The notes beneath the pieces were generated by a model. The model saw only the letters and a list, made by a program, of their open reading frames with translations, had not been told where the DNA came from and ran no database searches. Position numbers and translations under genes: made by a program. A stretch of 64,000 nucleotides of DNA. Origin: Acidiferrum sp963771295 (GTDB lineage: Bacteria > Acidobacteriota > Terriglobia > Acidiferrales > UBA7541). Positions within the stretch are counted from its first letter, which is position 1, and every line of letters starts with the position of its first letter. Location: contig CAVYTB010000011.1 of the NCBI GenBank assembly GCA_963771295.1, forward strand, positions 248,001 to 312,000. Direction: 5' to 3'. Positions 7,942 through 17,452 of the stretch are shown here, in pieces.

Positions 7942-10863
7942 TCAGAATACAAATTTGATGCCAAGCTGCGCGGCGAAGGGTATACCCACTGTGGTGCCCG
8001 GTCCGAAGAAATCGCCTAGCCCCCCGGCGGGAAAGCGCAACTGGTTGAGAGAAGTGATCGGCTGGGTCTGCGTGCAGGAAGCGTTCAAGCAGAAAGCCGT
8101 GGCATTGGAAAGATTATTGACGGGCGTGGGCAAGGCGGAGAGATCCGGGATGAAATTATTGCCGGGATTATTGCGATTGAAGAGGTTAAAGAACTCCACA
8201 AAAGGCTGCAGTGAGTAGCGTTCGCGAAAGTTGAACGGCCGTGTGACGCGAAGATCGACCTGCGCGTAAGGCGAGCCGCGAAACTGATCCAGCGTGGTTT
8301 CTACTCCATTGATCACCGCGCGCGTGCCCTCTGGTGTCGTCATGGTATACGGGCGAGCTGATTCAAACTGCATCAGCGTGGAAAGTTGAAAGCCGCCGGG
8401 TATCAGAAACGTGCCCGCAAGCACAAAGCGGTTGCGCACGTCTTCACCGGAAGGGCCATAATCTCCCGGCGCAAAAGGATTCGCGGTATCGCAGACGCCG
8501 TTGACATAATCGAACAGTTCGCCGATCTCACATCCCCAGGTGCTGGCCTTCGACAGCGTGTAATGCGCGGTGAGATGCACGCGCTGATTCACATTGCCTT
8601 GCACGCGTAGCGATAACCCCTGGTAACTGGAACGATTGTCGGTGCGATAAACTTCCGCCGCGTCGTAGCCATAACTGCGATACGCGTGCATGCCGGTCTC
8701 CAGCGTGTAATCCGCGCTGACCATCCAGTTGTTGGAAAGGGCGTGCTGGATTCCGGCGGTGGCGTGGATCGCATACGGCGTGTGGTAATTGGGATCGATC
8801 AGCGCGGCGGGGCTTGTACCGTTCGCCAGATTGTAAGAATTCACCGCGGTGAACGCATTTACCCAGCCGTTCTGCGCAAGATCGTTGTAGAACATACCGA
8901 ATCCGGCGCGCAGCACGGTTTTCCCGGACGAACCGAGCATTTGCACGAGCCCGATGCGCGGCGCGAATGCTTTGCGGTAATCGTGTGGGATACCGTTCAC
9001 CAGGCCGGTGCTGAGCGCGGGATTGAAACTCTGGTTGTGCCCAGAAGCATTAAACAGCCCAAATGTGGTGTCGTAGCGCAGTCCGTAATTCAACGTGAGC
9101 CGGGGAGTGAGCCGCCAGGAATCTTCCGCGTACAAGCCAAGGCGTTGCACGTTCTGCGAAAAGCTGCCGTCGTACGCAGGCGAGTACGAAGCAAAAGGAC
9201 AAGGCGAATTAGGCGGCTGATTCTGCGGAAGCGCCGGATCGCAGCCGAAATCGATCAGCGCTTGTTGCGGATTTGCCAGATAGTGGGAAGGATTCTGCGG
9301 AGGCGAATAGAGACTCTCCGGCGTTGCCGTCAAGGCGCCGCTGAGCACCGGTTCGTGGATGAAGTTAACGCCGAAGCGCGGTGTGTGGCGGCCGGCGGTA
9401 TGCGTCACGTCGTAGCGCAGCTGATATTTTTCCTGATTGCGCAAGATGGGAAACGCGGTGATGGGAGTGACAAATAAATTGTCGCCATACGTTTCGTATC
9501 CGGAAATCGTGCTGGATGTGACGGTAAACGGGAATGCGTACGCGAATCCCAGATTCACATTGCGTGCTTGCGTCAAATGCAGCGCGCTGGCATTCAGCAC
9601 CAGCGAACCAAACCACGACGGCGAAAAGTTGAACTGCTGCCCGAGCACCAGGCTGAAATAGTTGTTGTGAGCGGTGGCTCCGGTAGACGGCAGCGTGCCT
9701 TGCTGCACCAGGTTGTTGCGAGTGGTGTAGGTGTCGATGGCGCCGCGCAGAAAGCATCGCGAGCGTGCCGATTGCGCCCAATCGAGGCGTGCCGTGGCCA
9801 GGTAGTCGCGAAACGGAACGCTGACATTATTGGGAACATCGATAGAAGTGACGCCGGGAAGAAGTCCAAGGGACGCTAGCTGCGCGAGCGCATCGAATTG
9901 CGCCACACTGGCGTTGCTGTAGGCGATGCTGGCATCCTCGTGAACATATTCCAGCGAGGTGAAAACCCACAGGCGATCCTTGACGATCGGACCGCCCAGC
10001 GTGCCGACATAGTTCTGGCGAGAGAACGGCTGCTTGGGATTCGGCGCGGGATTGTCGATTGGGAAACGCGCGTTCAAAGCGGCAACGCGTTCGTAAAACG
10101 CGGCTTCACCGTGCCATTGATTGGAGCCGCTGCGCGTGGTGATGACAACGGAACCCGCAGTGGTGCGGCCGGTGTCCGCATCGGCTTGTGCGGTACGAAA
10201 CGCAAATTCTTGAATGGCGTCGGGAGAAAAATTCTGCAGGAAACCGCCGATGTAATCGTCGGAATTGTCACCGCCATCGACGGAAATCTCATTGTTGAGC
10301 CCGGAGCTGCCGCCGGTGGAGACCGCGGTGATGCGCGCTTTGGTGGGATCAGAGGGCTCGACCGGTTCGGTTCCCGGCGCGAAGTAAGCAATGTTGGCAA
10401 AGCTGCGCGCCGCGAGGGGAATATTCTCCAGATCCTGGTGATACACGATGGATTGATGCACCGCGCTGGACGTGTCGAGCGGCTCGGTGGTGATGGATGG
10501 CGCTGCTGTGCTGACTTGCACATTCTCGGAAACACTTTTGGGCCGGAGCGTGACACTGATCTGGCGCAGCGAACTGATCGAGATGGTAATTCTGGAGTGG
10601 GCGTCCGCGAAACCATTCGCGCTGACAGTCACGTCATACGCGCCGGGAGGCAGGTCGACGATGCGAAACTCCCCCTGCGCATCCGTTTGCCCTCCACGCG
10701 TCAGCGAAAGCTCCGGATTGCTGACCGAGATCTTTGCCGCAGGCACGAGGGCCCCGCTGGAATCGCGGACCGTGCCACCCAGCGAGCCCTGCGGATTTTG
10801 CGCGTGCGCCGGAGCGAATGCAGCGACAGCCAATTGCAGCGCAAAAATTGCGCGAAGCGTCAT
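7942..10863 (-). CDS. TonB-dependent receptor with N-terminal carboxypeptidase-regulatory-like domain
   Basis: About 973 residues. I choose ATG 10863, which starts a signal peptide ending Ala-His-Ala and has GAGG about 10 nt upstream; a TTG at 10887 is the alternative. A CarboxypepD_reg-like beta-sandwich follows (about 25-110, starting LGGTVRDSSGALVP), then a plug region (about 120-240) and a beta-barrel ending in FVF, an aromatic C-terminus as expected for BAM-dependent insertion. This architecture, without an obvious TonB box, is expanded in Acidobacteriota, where most members are of unknown substrate. The gene is divergent from the PLP enzyme at 10994. Outer-membrane location is inferred. 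Confidence 0.9.
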   Translation of the reverse strand: MTLRAIFALQLAVAAFAPAHAQNPQGSLGGTVRDSSGALVPAAKISVSNPELSLTRGGQTDAQGEFRIVDLPPGAYDVTVSANGFADAHSRITISISSLRQISVTLRPKSVSENVQVSTAAPSITTEPLDTSSAVHQSIVYHQDLENIPLAARSFANIAYFAPGTEPVEPSDPTKARITAVSTGGSSGLNNEISVDGGDNSDDYIGGFLQNFSPDAIQEFAFRTAQADADTGRTTAGSVVITTRSGSNQWHGEAAFYERVAALNARFPIDNPAPNPKQPFSRQNYVGTLGGPIVKDRLWVFTSLEYVHEDASIAYSNASVAQFDALAQLASLGLLPGVTSIDVPNNVSVPFRDYLATARLDWAQSARSRCFLRGAIDTYTTRNNLVQQGTLPSTGATAHNNYFSLVLGQQFNFSPSWFGSLVLNASALHLTQARNVNLGFAYAFPFTVTSSTISGYETYGDNLFVTPITAFPILRNQEKYQLRYDVTHTAGRHTPRFGVNFIHEPVLSGALTATPESLYSPPQNPSHYLANPQQALIDFGCDPALPQNQPPNSPCPFASYSPAYDGSFSQNVQRLGLYAEDSWRLTPRLTLNYGLRYDTTFGLFNASGHNQSFNPALSTGLVNGIPHDYRKAFAPRIGLVQMLGSSGKTVLRAGFGMFYNDLAQNGWVNAFTAVNSYNLANGTSPAALIDPNYHTPYAIHATAGIQHALSNNWMVSADYTLETGMHAYRSYGYDAAEVYRTDNRSSYQGLSLRVQGNVNQRVHLTAHYTLSKASTWGCEIGELFDYVNGVCDTANPFAPGDYGPSGEDVRNRFVLAGTFLIPGGFQLSTLMQFESARPYTMTTPEGTRAVINGVETTLDQFRGSPYAQVDLRVTRPFNFRERYSLQPFVEFFNLFNRNNPGNNFIPDLSALPTPVNNLSNATAFCLNASCTQTQPITSLNQLRFPAGGLGDFFGPGTTVGIPFAAQLGIKFVF

Positions 10864-10993
10864 GCGCGATACCCTCGAGCGGAGCAAGGCGGCGACTCCC
10901 TTAAAAAGATGAAAATGAGTATACCCGAACGAAAGTGCTCGCGAGAGTCTACCGCTGAGGATAGAATCCGCGAAGATCGATGGGGGAGGCAGA

Positions 10994-12289
10994 ATGATTG
11001 ACCGGCGTGCGTTTCTTTCGTCATTTGCGGGTGCGGCGGCGCTGGGAGGAGCAGGCTTTCCTCAGGTGTGCAAAGACATCCTGGGACAAGCGCCGGAAAA
11101 GTTGCCGGATCATTCGCTATACGACCAGAATGAAGAAGCTTACTGGGCGGAGATTCGCAAACAATTTTTGATTCCGGAAGACGAAGTGTATTTAAACAAC
11201 GGCACGGTTGGCTCATCGCCGGCTCCAGTGCTGCGCGCGGTGTTCGAAAGCTATCAGAAATCCGAAATGCTGGACGAAGCCGACCCGGAAGACTATCCCA
11301 TCTGGGGCTACGCAGCCTGGAACCAGTTTCGCGATCCTTTGGCGGAGTTTGTGGGATGTTCGCGCAACGAAATTGCGTTGTTGCGGAACGCCACGGAGGC
11401 AAACAGCTACATTGCGAATGGCGTGGACCTGAAGCCCGGCGATGAAGTGCTGATGACGGATCAGGAGCATCCCGGCGGCGAGCAACCCTGGAACCTGAAG
11501 GCCAAGCGCTACGGCATCGTGGTGAAAAAAGTGACGCTGCCGAAGCCGGTGCCCAACGCTGCGGGGGTCCTGAATCTTTTCAGTGACGCGATCACGCCCA
11601 AAACAAAGGTGATTTTCTTCAGCCACATTACTACGGTGACTGGCGTTGTGCTTCCCGCAAAGGAACTGGCGGCGCTGGCGCGGTCGAAAGGCATTCTCAG
11701 CGCGGTGGATGGCGCGCACGTGCCCGGAATGATGAAGCTCAACATTCGCGACATTGGCTGCGACTACTATTCCGCCAGTCCGCACAAGTGGCTGCAAGCG
11801 CCAAAAGGCTCGGGCTTTTTGTTTGTGCGCGATGAAGTGATCGATCGCACCTGGAACACCATCGCTACAGAAGGTTGGCAAGACGACAAAATCCGCGCGG
11901 AACGTTTTCAGCGCATCGGCAGCTCCAATGTGCCGGCGCTCAGCGGCCTGCGCGCCTCCATCGCGTTGGCAAATGAAATCGGGATGGAGCGCATCGAGAA
12001 GCGCCATCGCCAGATGGCCGACTACATTTTGCAGCAGATGATTCAGCGTGGAGCAGCATCGTGGACTTCACCGGACGCGGCGCTGCGTTGCGGAATTACC
12101 AGCGTGACGGTGGCGCCGGCAAAAATGCCGGACCTGGAATTGTGGATGTGGAAAGAAAAGAAGATTCGCGTACGCGGCGGAGCACCTGCGAAAATACGCC
12201 AGTCAACGCCGTATTACGTGCTGCGCAAGGATGTGGACCGCTATCTGGCCGCTTACGATGAATATCGAAAAACGCATCCTGCGGGTTGA
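10994..12289 (+). CDS. PLP-dependent aminotransferase class V (cysteine desulfurase / isopenicillin-N epimerase-like), Tat-exported
   Basis: 431 residues with a good ribosome site (GGGGGAGG) before ATG. The N-terminus MIDRRAFLSS followed by a hydrophobic stretch is a twin-arginine signal, so the enzyme is probably exported folded with its cofactor. The fold-type I features are clear: NNGTVG near 68-73, EHPGGE at 158-163, the Asp that contacts the PLP nitrogen in VDGAHVPG (D239), and the Schiff-base lysine in SPHKW (K265). The substrate cannot be read from sequence; epimerase-like or desulfurase-like activity are both possible. The next reading frame begins just downstream. Confidence 0.88.
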   Translation: MIDRRAFLSSFAGAAALGGAGFPQVCKDILGQAPEKLPDHSLYDQNEEAYWAEIRKQFLIPEDEVYLNNGTVGSSPAPVLRAVFESYQKSEMLDEADPEDYPIWGYAAWNQFRDPLAEFVGCSRNEIALLRNATEANSYIANGVDLKPGDEVLMTDQEHPGGEQPWNLKAKRYGIVVKKVTLPKPVPNAAGVLNLFSDAITPKTKVIFFSHITTVTGVVLPAKELAALARSKGILSAVDGAHVPGMMKLNIRDIGCDYYSASPHKWLQAPKGSGFLFVRDEVIDRTWNTIATEGWQDDKIRAERFQRIGSSNVPALSGLRASIALANEIGMERIEKRHRQMADYILQQMIQRGAASWTSPDAALRCGITSVTVAPAKMPDLELWMWKEKKIRVRGGAPAKIRQSTPYYVLRKDVDRYLAAYDEYRKTHPAG

Positions 12290-12368
12290 GGCCGGCACTA
12301 CCTCTTTGAACTTGGGCACCGTTCCCACAAGCATCGTGACCCTTAGTCGCTGTGGTTTGCGCCGATGC

Positions 12369-13541
12369 ATGCTCGCTTCGTTGTTGATCCTTGCCGCTTG
12401 CTTCACGGCCACAGCGCAAAGCGATTTCACGCGGGTGGAATTCGGCGGCGAATTTTCCACCATCCGGCAAAATGACGCGCAAACGGGAAGCGGCAAGAAT
12501 TTCCCCGGTTTTGGCGGAAGATTCGACTGGAATTTCAACCGACGGCTGGCGTTTGAGACGGAAGTGGATTTTTTCCCGGAGCAATCGGAGGTCGTCTCAT
12601 TCCGCCGAGGTGGACAAACCCTTCAGGCAGTCTTTGGATTGCGTGCGAAAGTGCTGCAGACGCGGCGAGTGTCCGTGTTCGGCCTGGTGCGGCCGGGATT
12701 GTTTCACTTCACGGATGTGCTGTCGTATTCCCCGGGTGCTGGCCAGCCAACGCAAAAGCTGGGCGCTACTTATTTTGAGGTGAACCTGGGCGGAGGAATC
12801 GAGTATTACCTCAGCCCGCGTTGGGTGTTGCGCGCAGACATCGCGGGAAATCCTTACCGCGTGTCGCAACAAACCAGGAACGTGGCCGGCGTCACGATCA
12901 GTTACCCGGGCAGCGTGGAAGACACCACGCGGCTCAGCTTTGGCGTGGCTTATCGGCCAGGAACGCTAAGAGAGAACAAGGACGAAATAAAGGTTCCAGG
13001 AAACTGGGATTTTGGCCCGCTGTTCAGCACGCTGATTGCGGCGCCCGCCGGTGCGAATAGCGGCGTAGCGACGCTTTCGGGTCTGGGCACGTACGCAAGC
13101 TACCGGTTCTGGCGGGTGCTTTATTTCGATGGCGACATTTTGTATTTTCCGCAAGACACGCACGGACCCACCAATCTTTATGGCGGTCCGGTGCTGCAGG
13201 GACTGTTTGGATTGAAAGGCGGAATCCGGCGAAACGATTTTGGCTTTTTTGGCAAGGTGCGACCCGGGTTTCAGAGCTACGCACAAGCGTTGGAAGTGAT
13301 CGCCACGCAGCCATTCGGCACGGTGAATTACACTTATGGACGTTCAACGAATTTCGCGCTGGATCTGGGAGGCATCGTGGAGTTTTATCACACGGAGAGA
13401 GGCACGCTGCGGATTGAAGCCGGCGATTCGCACACATTTTTTTCGCCACACACGGTAAACTTCAACGGCAAATCCTTGCGTTACGATTTGGGAATGCACC
13501 ACACCATTCAGTTGGTGTTCGGCTATGGCTGGCGGTTCTGA
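12369..13541 (+). CDS. Predicted outer-membrane beta-barrel protein
   Basis: About 390 residues from ATG 12369, where a short signal peptide ends Ala-Thr-Ala-Gln. LAAC inside it also resembles a lipobox, so a lipoprotein is not excluded. An earlier in-frame ATG (12258) overlaps the aminotransferase stop and precedes a non-hydrophobic stretch; a TTG at 12357 would add positive charge. The mature protein is made of alternating hydrophobic/polar strands with frequent Gly and aromatic residues (for example NRRLAFETEVDFF), and ends FGYGWRF with terminal Phe, as in OmpA/porin-like barrels. Function unknown. Confidence 0.7.
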   Translation: MLASLLILAACFTATAQSDFTRVEFGGEFSTIRQNDAQTGSGKNFPGFGGRFDWNFNRRLAFETEVDFFPEQSEVVSFRRGGQTLQAVFGLRAKVLQTRRVSVFGLVRPGLFHFTDVLSYSPGAGQPTQKLGATYFEVNLGGGIEYYLSPRWVLRADIAGNPYRVSQQTRNVAGVTISYPGSVEDTTRLSFGVAYRPGTLRENKDEIKVPGNWDFGPLFSTLIAAPAGANSGVATLSGLGTYASYRFWRVLYFDGDILYFPQDTHGPTNLYGGPVLQGLFGLKGGIRRNDFGFFGKVRPGFQSYAQALEVIATQPFGTVNYTYGRSTNFALDLGGIVEFYHTERGTLRIEAGDSHTFFSPHTVNFNGKSLRYDLGMHHTIQLVFGYGWRF

Positions 13542-13566
13542 GCAACTTGCAACGGGACAAACGCTC

Positions 13567-14247
13567 ATGTCGCAAAACTTGAATTTGTGGACCGAAGTCG
13601 ACAATTACATCTGTGAACTGCTGATACCCGGCGACCCGGCGCTACAGGCGGCTCTGGAAGCCAGCGACTCAGCGGGCTTGCCAGCAATCCAGGTATCGCC
13701 AACGCAAGGCAAATTTTTGAATTTGCAAGCGCGCGTGATGCAAGCGAGCAACATTCTGGAGCTGGGTACATTGGGCGGATACAGCACCATCTGGCTGGCG
13801 CGCGCGTTGCCTGCCAAAGGCCGCATGATCACCGTGGACGCGAACCCAAAACACACGGAAGTGGCGCGCAGCAATGTGGCGTTCGCCGGCTTGAGCGATC
13901 GCGTGGAGTTTCGCGTTGGGCCTGGGCTGGAAGTTCTGCCGCAACTTGAGCGCGAAGGCCGCGGACCCTTTGACTTTATCTTCATCGATGCGAACAAGTC
14001 CGACATGCCAGAGTACTTTGACTGGGCATTGCGGCTTTCGCGTCCCGGCAGCCTGATTATCGCGGACAACGTGATTCGCGATGGCAAAGTGCTCGATGCC
14101 GCCAGCGCGGACGCCGACATTCAGGGTGTGCGCCGATTCAATGAGCGGCTGGCCGCCGAGAAACGAGTGAGCGCGACCGCGTTGCAGACCGTCGGCAGCA
14201 AGGGCTACGACGGCTTCGCCATGGCCGTGGTCCTCGCGGACGCATAA
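13567..14247 (+). CDS. SAM-dependent O-methyltransferase (family 3, CCoAOMT/COMT-like)
   Basis: 226 residues from ATG 13567. An ATG at 13525 in the same frame would overlap the preceding gene, and the family usually begins close to the W..V..Y motif seen here. Motif I is ILELGTLGGYST (about 63-73); DANPKH follows for ribose binding, and FIFIDANKSDMPEY carries the metal-ligand Asp and Asn characteristic of divalent-cation-dependent O-methyltransferases. Substrate probably a catechol or other small diol (family knowledge). Cytosolic. Convergent with the YCII gene at 14292. Confidence 0.88.
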   Translation: MSQNLNLWTEVDNYICELLIPGDPALQAALEASDSAGLPAIQVSPTQGKFLNLQARVMQASNILELGTLGGYSTIWLARALPAKGRMITVDANPKHTEVARSNVAFAGLSDRVEFRVGPGLEVLPQLEREGRGPFDFIFIDANKSDMPEYFDWALRLSRPGSLIIADNVIRDGKVLDAASADADIQGVRRFNERLAAEKRVSATALQTVGSKGYDGFAMAVVLADA

Positions 14248-14291
14248 GGCACATTGCAAAGCCGTTGTTGCGAGCTAAATATGCGTTGCAA

Positions 14292-14663
14292 CTAGGCTTT
14301 CGCCGCCTTCTCCGTGCAGATCGCGTCGCCTACCTCGTACAGCTGCCGGAGTTCGCATTCGCCTTCGCCCGCCACTTGCAGGAAGTCCTTGACCAGCTTG
14401 ATGGCTTCTTCCTTCGAGTTGGCTTGAAGCAGCGCAAAACCGCCGACCACTTCCTTCGACTCGATGAAAGGCCCGTCGGTCACGGTAATCTTTTCTCCAG
14501 AACGTCGCACGCGTGCGCCCAAAGCACTCGGCTTGCATCCTTCGGTGCCAAGCAGCCAGCCGCCCTTCATCCCCTCCTCGATCAGCTTGCCCATGGTGTT
14601 AATTTCGTCCTGGGAAGGGGGACTGTTTCTCTCGGCGTGTTTATAGATGCTCAGGAATTTCAT
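14292..14663 (-). CDS. YCII/DGPF-domain protein
   Basis: 123 residues starting at ATG 14663, preceded by AAGGAGAG; a longer frame to 14744 exists but lacks such a site. The domain shows the DGPF signature followed by E.KE..GGF, as in YCII-related proteins (old name DGPF or PhnB-like). These small dimeric alpha/beta proteins have a ferredoxin-like fold, often sit beside ECF sigma factors in soil bacteria, and have no settled activity. A second, related copy is at 15764-16150, the other side of an alpha/beta hydrolase. No sigma factor is present here. Confidence 0.85.
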   Translation of the reverse strand: MKFLSIYKHAERNSPPSQDEINTMGKLIEEGMKGGWLLGTEGCKPSALGARVRRSGEKITVTDGPFIESKEVVGGFALLQANSKEEAIKLVKDFLQVAGEGECELRQLYEVGDAICTEKAAKA

Positions 14664-14818
14664 GATCTTCTCTCCTTGTATTTTTGATTCGACCGCAAGC
14701 TGCTTGCCGGGTACTGCATGAACGGGGGCTGATTTCCCGCTCAATTTTGCTTTCTAATTTTTCGGTCGACAGTCACGACCGGTTGAACTTCGGGGCTCCG
14801 TTCAAGGCCATGAATTCC

Positions 14819-15712
14819 TTACGCCTTCTTCGGAGCGCTCGCGTCGAGGAATGGCGCAACAACCGTTGGCAGCAGGGGCGAAGTACTCAGGCTGTAATGC
14901 GTCGCGCCGGGCAAAATGGCGAGTTGATCCGCTGGCCTTCCAGACCCGTCCAAGCCGGCATCTTTTTGGCCGCCGCCGAGCAAGCCGTAGAATTCGACGA
15001 TGTGCGCTAAGCGGACTGCGTCGGCATCCGCGAAAACAAGCATGGTCTGTTGCTTGAGCGCCGCGACCTGTTTTGACCAGTCATAATCCTGCTTAAGCAG
15101 CGCCCCGAGCTTGGTGAACAACGCCGCCCAGTTCACATTCGGATACACCTGGTTCAGTGGCGATTGCTTCATCATTTCCGCGGAGCCCGGACCCATCTGC
15201 GACATGGCCGCCAGCACCTCGGGATACCATCCGTCGCGTTTGAACGCCGCGGAGACGACCACCAGTTTCCGCACGGATTCGGGATGCCGGAACGCGGTTT
15301 GCAGCGCAACCGCTCCACCCATCGAGTACCCCATAACGTCGGCTTTTTCGAGCCCCAGGTATTTCATCAGCCCCGCAACGTCGTCCGCCATTCCTTCGCA
15401 GCTCAGCGGCCGGTCGATGTCCGCGGTGCGACCGTGGCCCTGCAATTCGAGGGCGATCACTTTGCGGTTCTTGGCCAGTTCGGCCACGTTCGGACCAAAC
15501 ATCACAATGCCGACCACGCCGCCGTGCAACAGGATCAGCGGCTCGCCGCTGCCGTGAATTTCGTAGTACATGCGGAGGCCGTTCACCGGAGCGTAGCCGG
15601 TCTTGGGAGCAGCGCTGGTGCTGCGTTCTTGAGCCAATGCACGCGGACGTGAGGCCCCTGCCAGAACAAGCCCGGCGGTGGAACTTGCGATGAAGCGCCT
15701 TCTTGCCATCAT
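14819..15712 (-). CDS. Alpha/beta hydrolase, Tat-exported
   Basis: 297 residues. The N-terminus MMARRRFIASS plus a hydrophobic stretch and ALA gives a twin-arginine signal peptide. The fold is clear: the oxyanion HG at 63-64, the nucleophile elbow GYSMGG (S130), an acid in VFADAD (D229 or D231) and the catalytic His in GATHYS (H272). Likely a periplasmic esterase or haloperoxidase-like hydrolase with unknown substrate. It lies between two YCII-domain genes on the same strand, with gaps of 155 and 51 bp, so the three may be expressed together. Confidence 0.87.
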   Translation of the reverse strand: MMARRRFIASSTAGLVLAGASRPRALAQERSTSAAPKTGYAPVNGLRMYYEIHGSGEPLILLHGGVVGIVMFGPNVAELAKNRKVIALELQGHGRTADIDRPLSCEGMADDVAGLMKYLGLEKADVMGYSMGGAVALQTAFRHPESVRKLVVVSAAFKRDGWYPEVLAAMSQMGPGSAEMMKQSPLNQVYPNVNWAALFTKLGALLKQDYDWSKQVAALKQQTMLVFADADAVRLAHIVEFYGLLGGGQKDAGLDGSGRPADQLAILPGATHYSLSTSPLLPTVVAPFLDASAPKKA

Positions 15713-15763
15713 TTCGATTCCTCCCTAGTCAGCGTCGAACAGTCACCCATTCGCTCGAGACGT

Positions 15764-16150
15764 CTACGACCCCGCAGCTTTGTTCTGCAGTTCCGGCGGG
15801 AAATCGTGGTTCTCAAAAATTTGGCGGATTTCAATTACACCGCACTCGGGCAGAGGCGCCCGCATGGCCCACTCGATGGCCTCGTCCTTCGACTTCACCT
15901 GAATAATCCAGAACCCGGCAATCACTTCTTTTGTTTCGATGAATGGGCCGTCGGTCACGATGTGTTTGCCACCGGACACCTGGATGCGCGCGCCTTTGGA
16001 GGCTGGGTGGAGTCCTTCTTCGCTCAGAAGTACACCGGCCTTGCGCATCTCCTCGTCGTACTTTCGCATCGCCGTGACCAGCGCTGCATCAGGAACCGCA
16101 CATTGCTCCAGGACTTCAACGGGAGCCGGCAGCAGCATCATGAATCGCAT
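15764..16150 (-). CDS. YCII/DGPF-domain protein (second copy)
   Basis: 128 residues with the N-terminal MRFMMLLPAP strand and the TDGPFIETKEVIAGF signature at about 66-82, the same family as 14292-14663 but clearly diverged. This copy resembles the group described as dehydratase/polyketide-associated YCII proteins, but no activity is established. Start ATG 16150 has GGAGAG upstream on the minus strand. First gene of the apparent YCII-hydrolase-YCII cluster. Confidence 0.85.
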   Translation of the reverse strand: MRFMMLLPAPVEVLEQCAVPDAALVTAMRKYDEEMRKAGVLLSEEGLHPASKGARIQVSGGKHIVTDGPFIETKEVIAGFWIIQVKSKDEAIEWAMRAPLPECGVIEIRQIFENHDFPPELQNKAAGS

Positions 16151-16190
16151 TGTTTCTCTCCTTGTTTGTCAGCCTGAATGTCGCGATTGC

Positions 16191-16409
16191 TTAGAGGGCC
16201 TTGGTTACGCTATCGACGAGCGTCCAGAATGATACCGATTGGGACAGAAAATCCAAGAGCCTCTGATGATCCAGAGCAAATGCCTGCAACGCTTGCCAGG
16301 CTGCCAGCACCACCGACGGCAGTATCCCCAAGGCTTTACCCATGATCGCGCTAAGCAAATGACTGACCGGGCATGCGGCCCCATTCAGCCCCAGTCCCAC
16401 GAGGGCCAT
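16191..16409 (-). CDS. Possible small hydrophobic protein in the 16151-16623 gap
   Basis: A 72-residue frame rich in Ala, Leu and Val, with one or two potential membrane segments. It has no convincing ribosome site (TAGGG directly against the ATG) and no recognised family. It is the only candidate in the 470-bp space between the YCII gene and the SnoaL-like gene; the rest of that space (16410-16623) shows nothing I can name. Treat as doubtful. Confidence 0.2.
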   Translation of the reverse strand: MALVGLGLNGAACPVSHLLSAIMGKALGILPSVVLAAWQALQAFALDHQRLLDFLSQSVSFWTLVDSVTKAL

Positions 16410-16623
16410 CCCTACGATTGATTGATTGCAGGCTCTGAGGGTTCATGTGTTGGCTTGCCATGTCCGACTCCTAAAGGGCAATTTCCTTGCTTCACTTGTA
16501 TATCGAACGAACCCCGGCCAAATCGACAGGCGTTCTCAACAAAAATGGAGGCTCCGGCAAAGTTTGGTTTTTCTGAAGGTTAGGTCACAGAGAGAGGGAC
16601 AATCCGAGGCATGCGCCCAAAGG

Positions 16624-17028
16624 TTACAAGTGGCCTAACTGCTTAAGGCCCGCGAGATTATCCCATTCGGCCCAGGCCTCAAGGATTTGGCCATTTCGCA
16701 CGCAATAGATAGCGATGTATTCGGAATTCATGGTCTTGCAGCTGGGCAGGTACGAACCCATCGCCCCATCTTGGGTGCCGCGAAACTGGTGCCGCACGGC
16801 AACTTTTTCGCCTTCGGCGAATATGTCCAGGATGGTTTCCTGCGCGTCTGGAAATGTCTCATATTCGCGGCGAAGAAAGTCCACCAAGTCGGCGCGGCTT
16901 CGCACCGGGGATTCAGCGGCGGCAATACTGTGTCGCACAAAATCCGGCGCGACAAGCAAATCCAGCCTTGCCCAGTCTTGCGAATTGATCGCGTCGACAA
17001 AAGCCTGAACAGTTTGTTTTGGCTCCAT
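16624..17028 (-). CDS. SnoaL-like / ester cyclase family protein (NTF2 fold)
   Basis: 134 residues from ATG 17028; the frame extends to 17142 but that extension looks non-coding and would run into the divergent promoter region. It opens with the helix QAFVDAINSQDWARL and then APDFVRH, as in SnoaL-like polyketide cyclase-related proteins. The later RHQFRGTQDG and the C-terminal ILEAWAEWDNLAGLKQLG are typical of this NTF2-like group. Members are often orphan small-molecule isomerases or binding proteins; no substrate is suggested. Divergent from the PadR gene at 17141. Confidence 0.8.
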   Translation of the reverse strand: MEPKQTVQAFVDAINSQDWARLDLLVAPDFVRHSIAAAESPVRSRADLVDFLRREYETFPDAQETILDIFAEGEKVAVRHQFRGTQDGAMGSYLPSCKTMNSEYIAIYCVRNGQILEAWAEWDNLAGLKQLGHL

Positions 17029-17140
17029 GAGAGCGTGCCTCAAAAAAGACAATCTGCCCAAGTTTACTCGCGTTATCGGCAACGCGGCGTGGTCTCTTAA
17101 AGGCGTTGACTCACAATATCTATATATATAGACTTCGTGC

Positions 17141-17452
17141 ATGAAGATGCGCCGTTTCTCGCCGCAGACTCTCCGCGTTCTCGAGCACTTCGTCGAACGC
17201 CCAGCTGCTTGGCGATATGGTTACGAACTGAGCCGCGAAACGGACATCAAGGCTGGCACCCTCTATCCGATTCTGATGCGACTCGCCAAGTCCTCCCTGC
17301 TCGAAACCAAGTGGATAACCACGGAGGATGGCGTCCCACCGCGCCACATGTACCGGCTTACTCCTAGCGGCATCGAACTTGCTCGAACGAAACAAACCTC
17401 GCATTCGGTCGTCCACGTTCGCCGCCCAGCCTTCAGCGGAGGCGAGGCATGA
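17141..17452 (+). CDS. PadR-family transcriptional regulator
   Basis: 103 residues, a short PadR of the s2 type consisting essentially of the winged helix. RRFSPQTLRVLEHF opens the domain, YGYELSRETDIKAGTLYPIL is the recognition-helix region diagnostic of PadR, and PRHMYRLTPSGIE is the wing and final helix. ATG 17141 is followed by a second in-frame ATG at 17147. Its stop overlaps the start of the next gene (ATGA), so the two are translationally coupled. In Acidobacteriota, PadR genes often precede membrane proteins or ABC permeases that they presumably regulate. Confidence 0.9.
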   Translation: MKMRRFSPQTLRVLEHFVERPAAWRYGYELSRETDIKAGTLYPILMRLAKSSLLETKWITTEDGVPPRHMYRLTPSGIELARTKQTSHSVVHVRRPAFSGGEA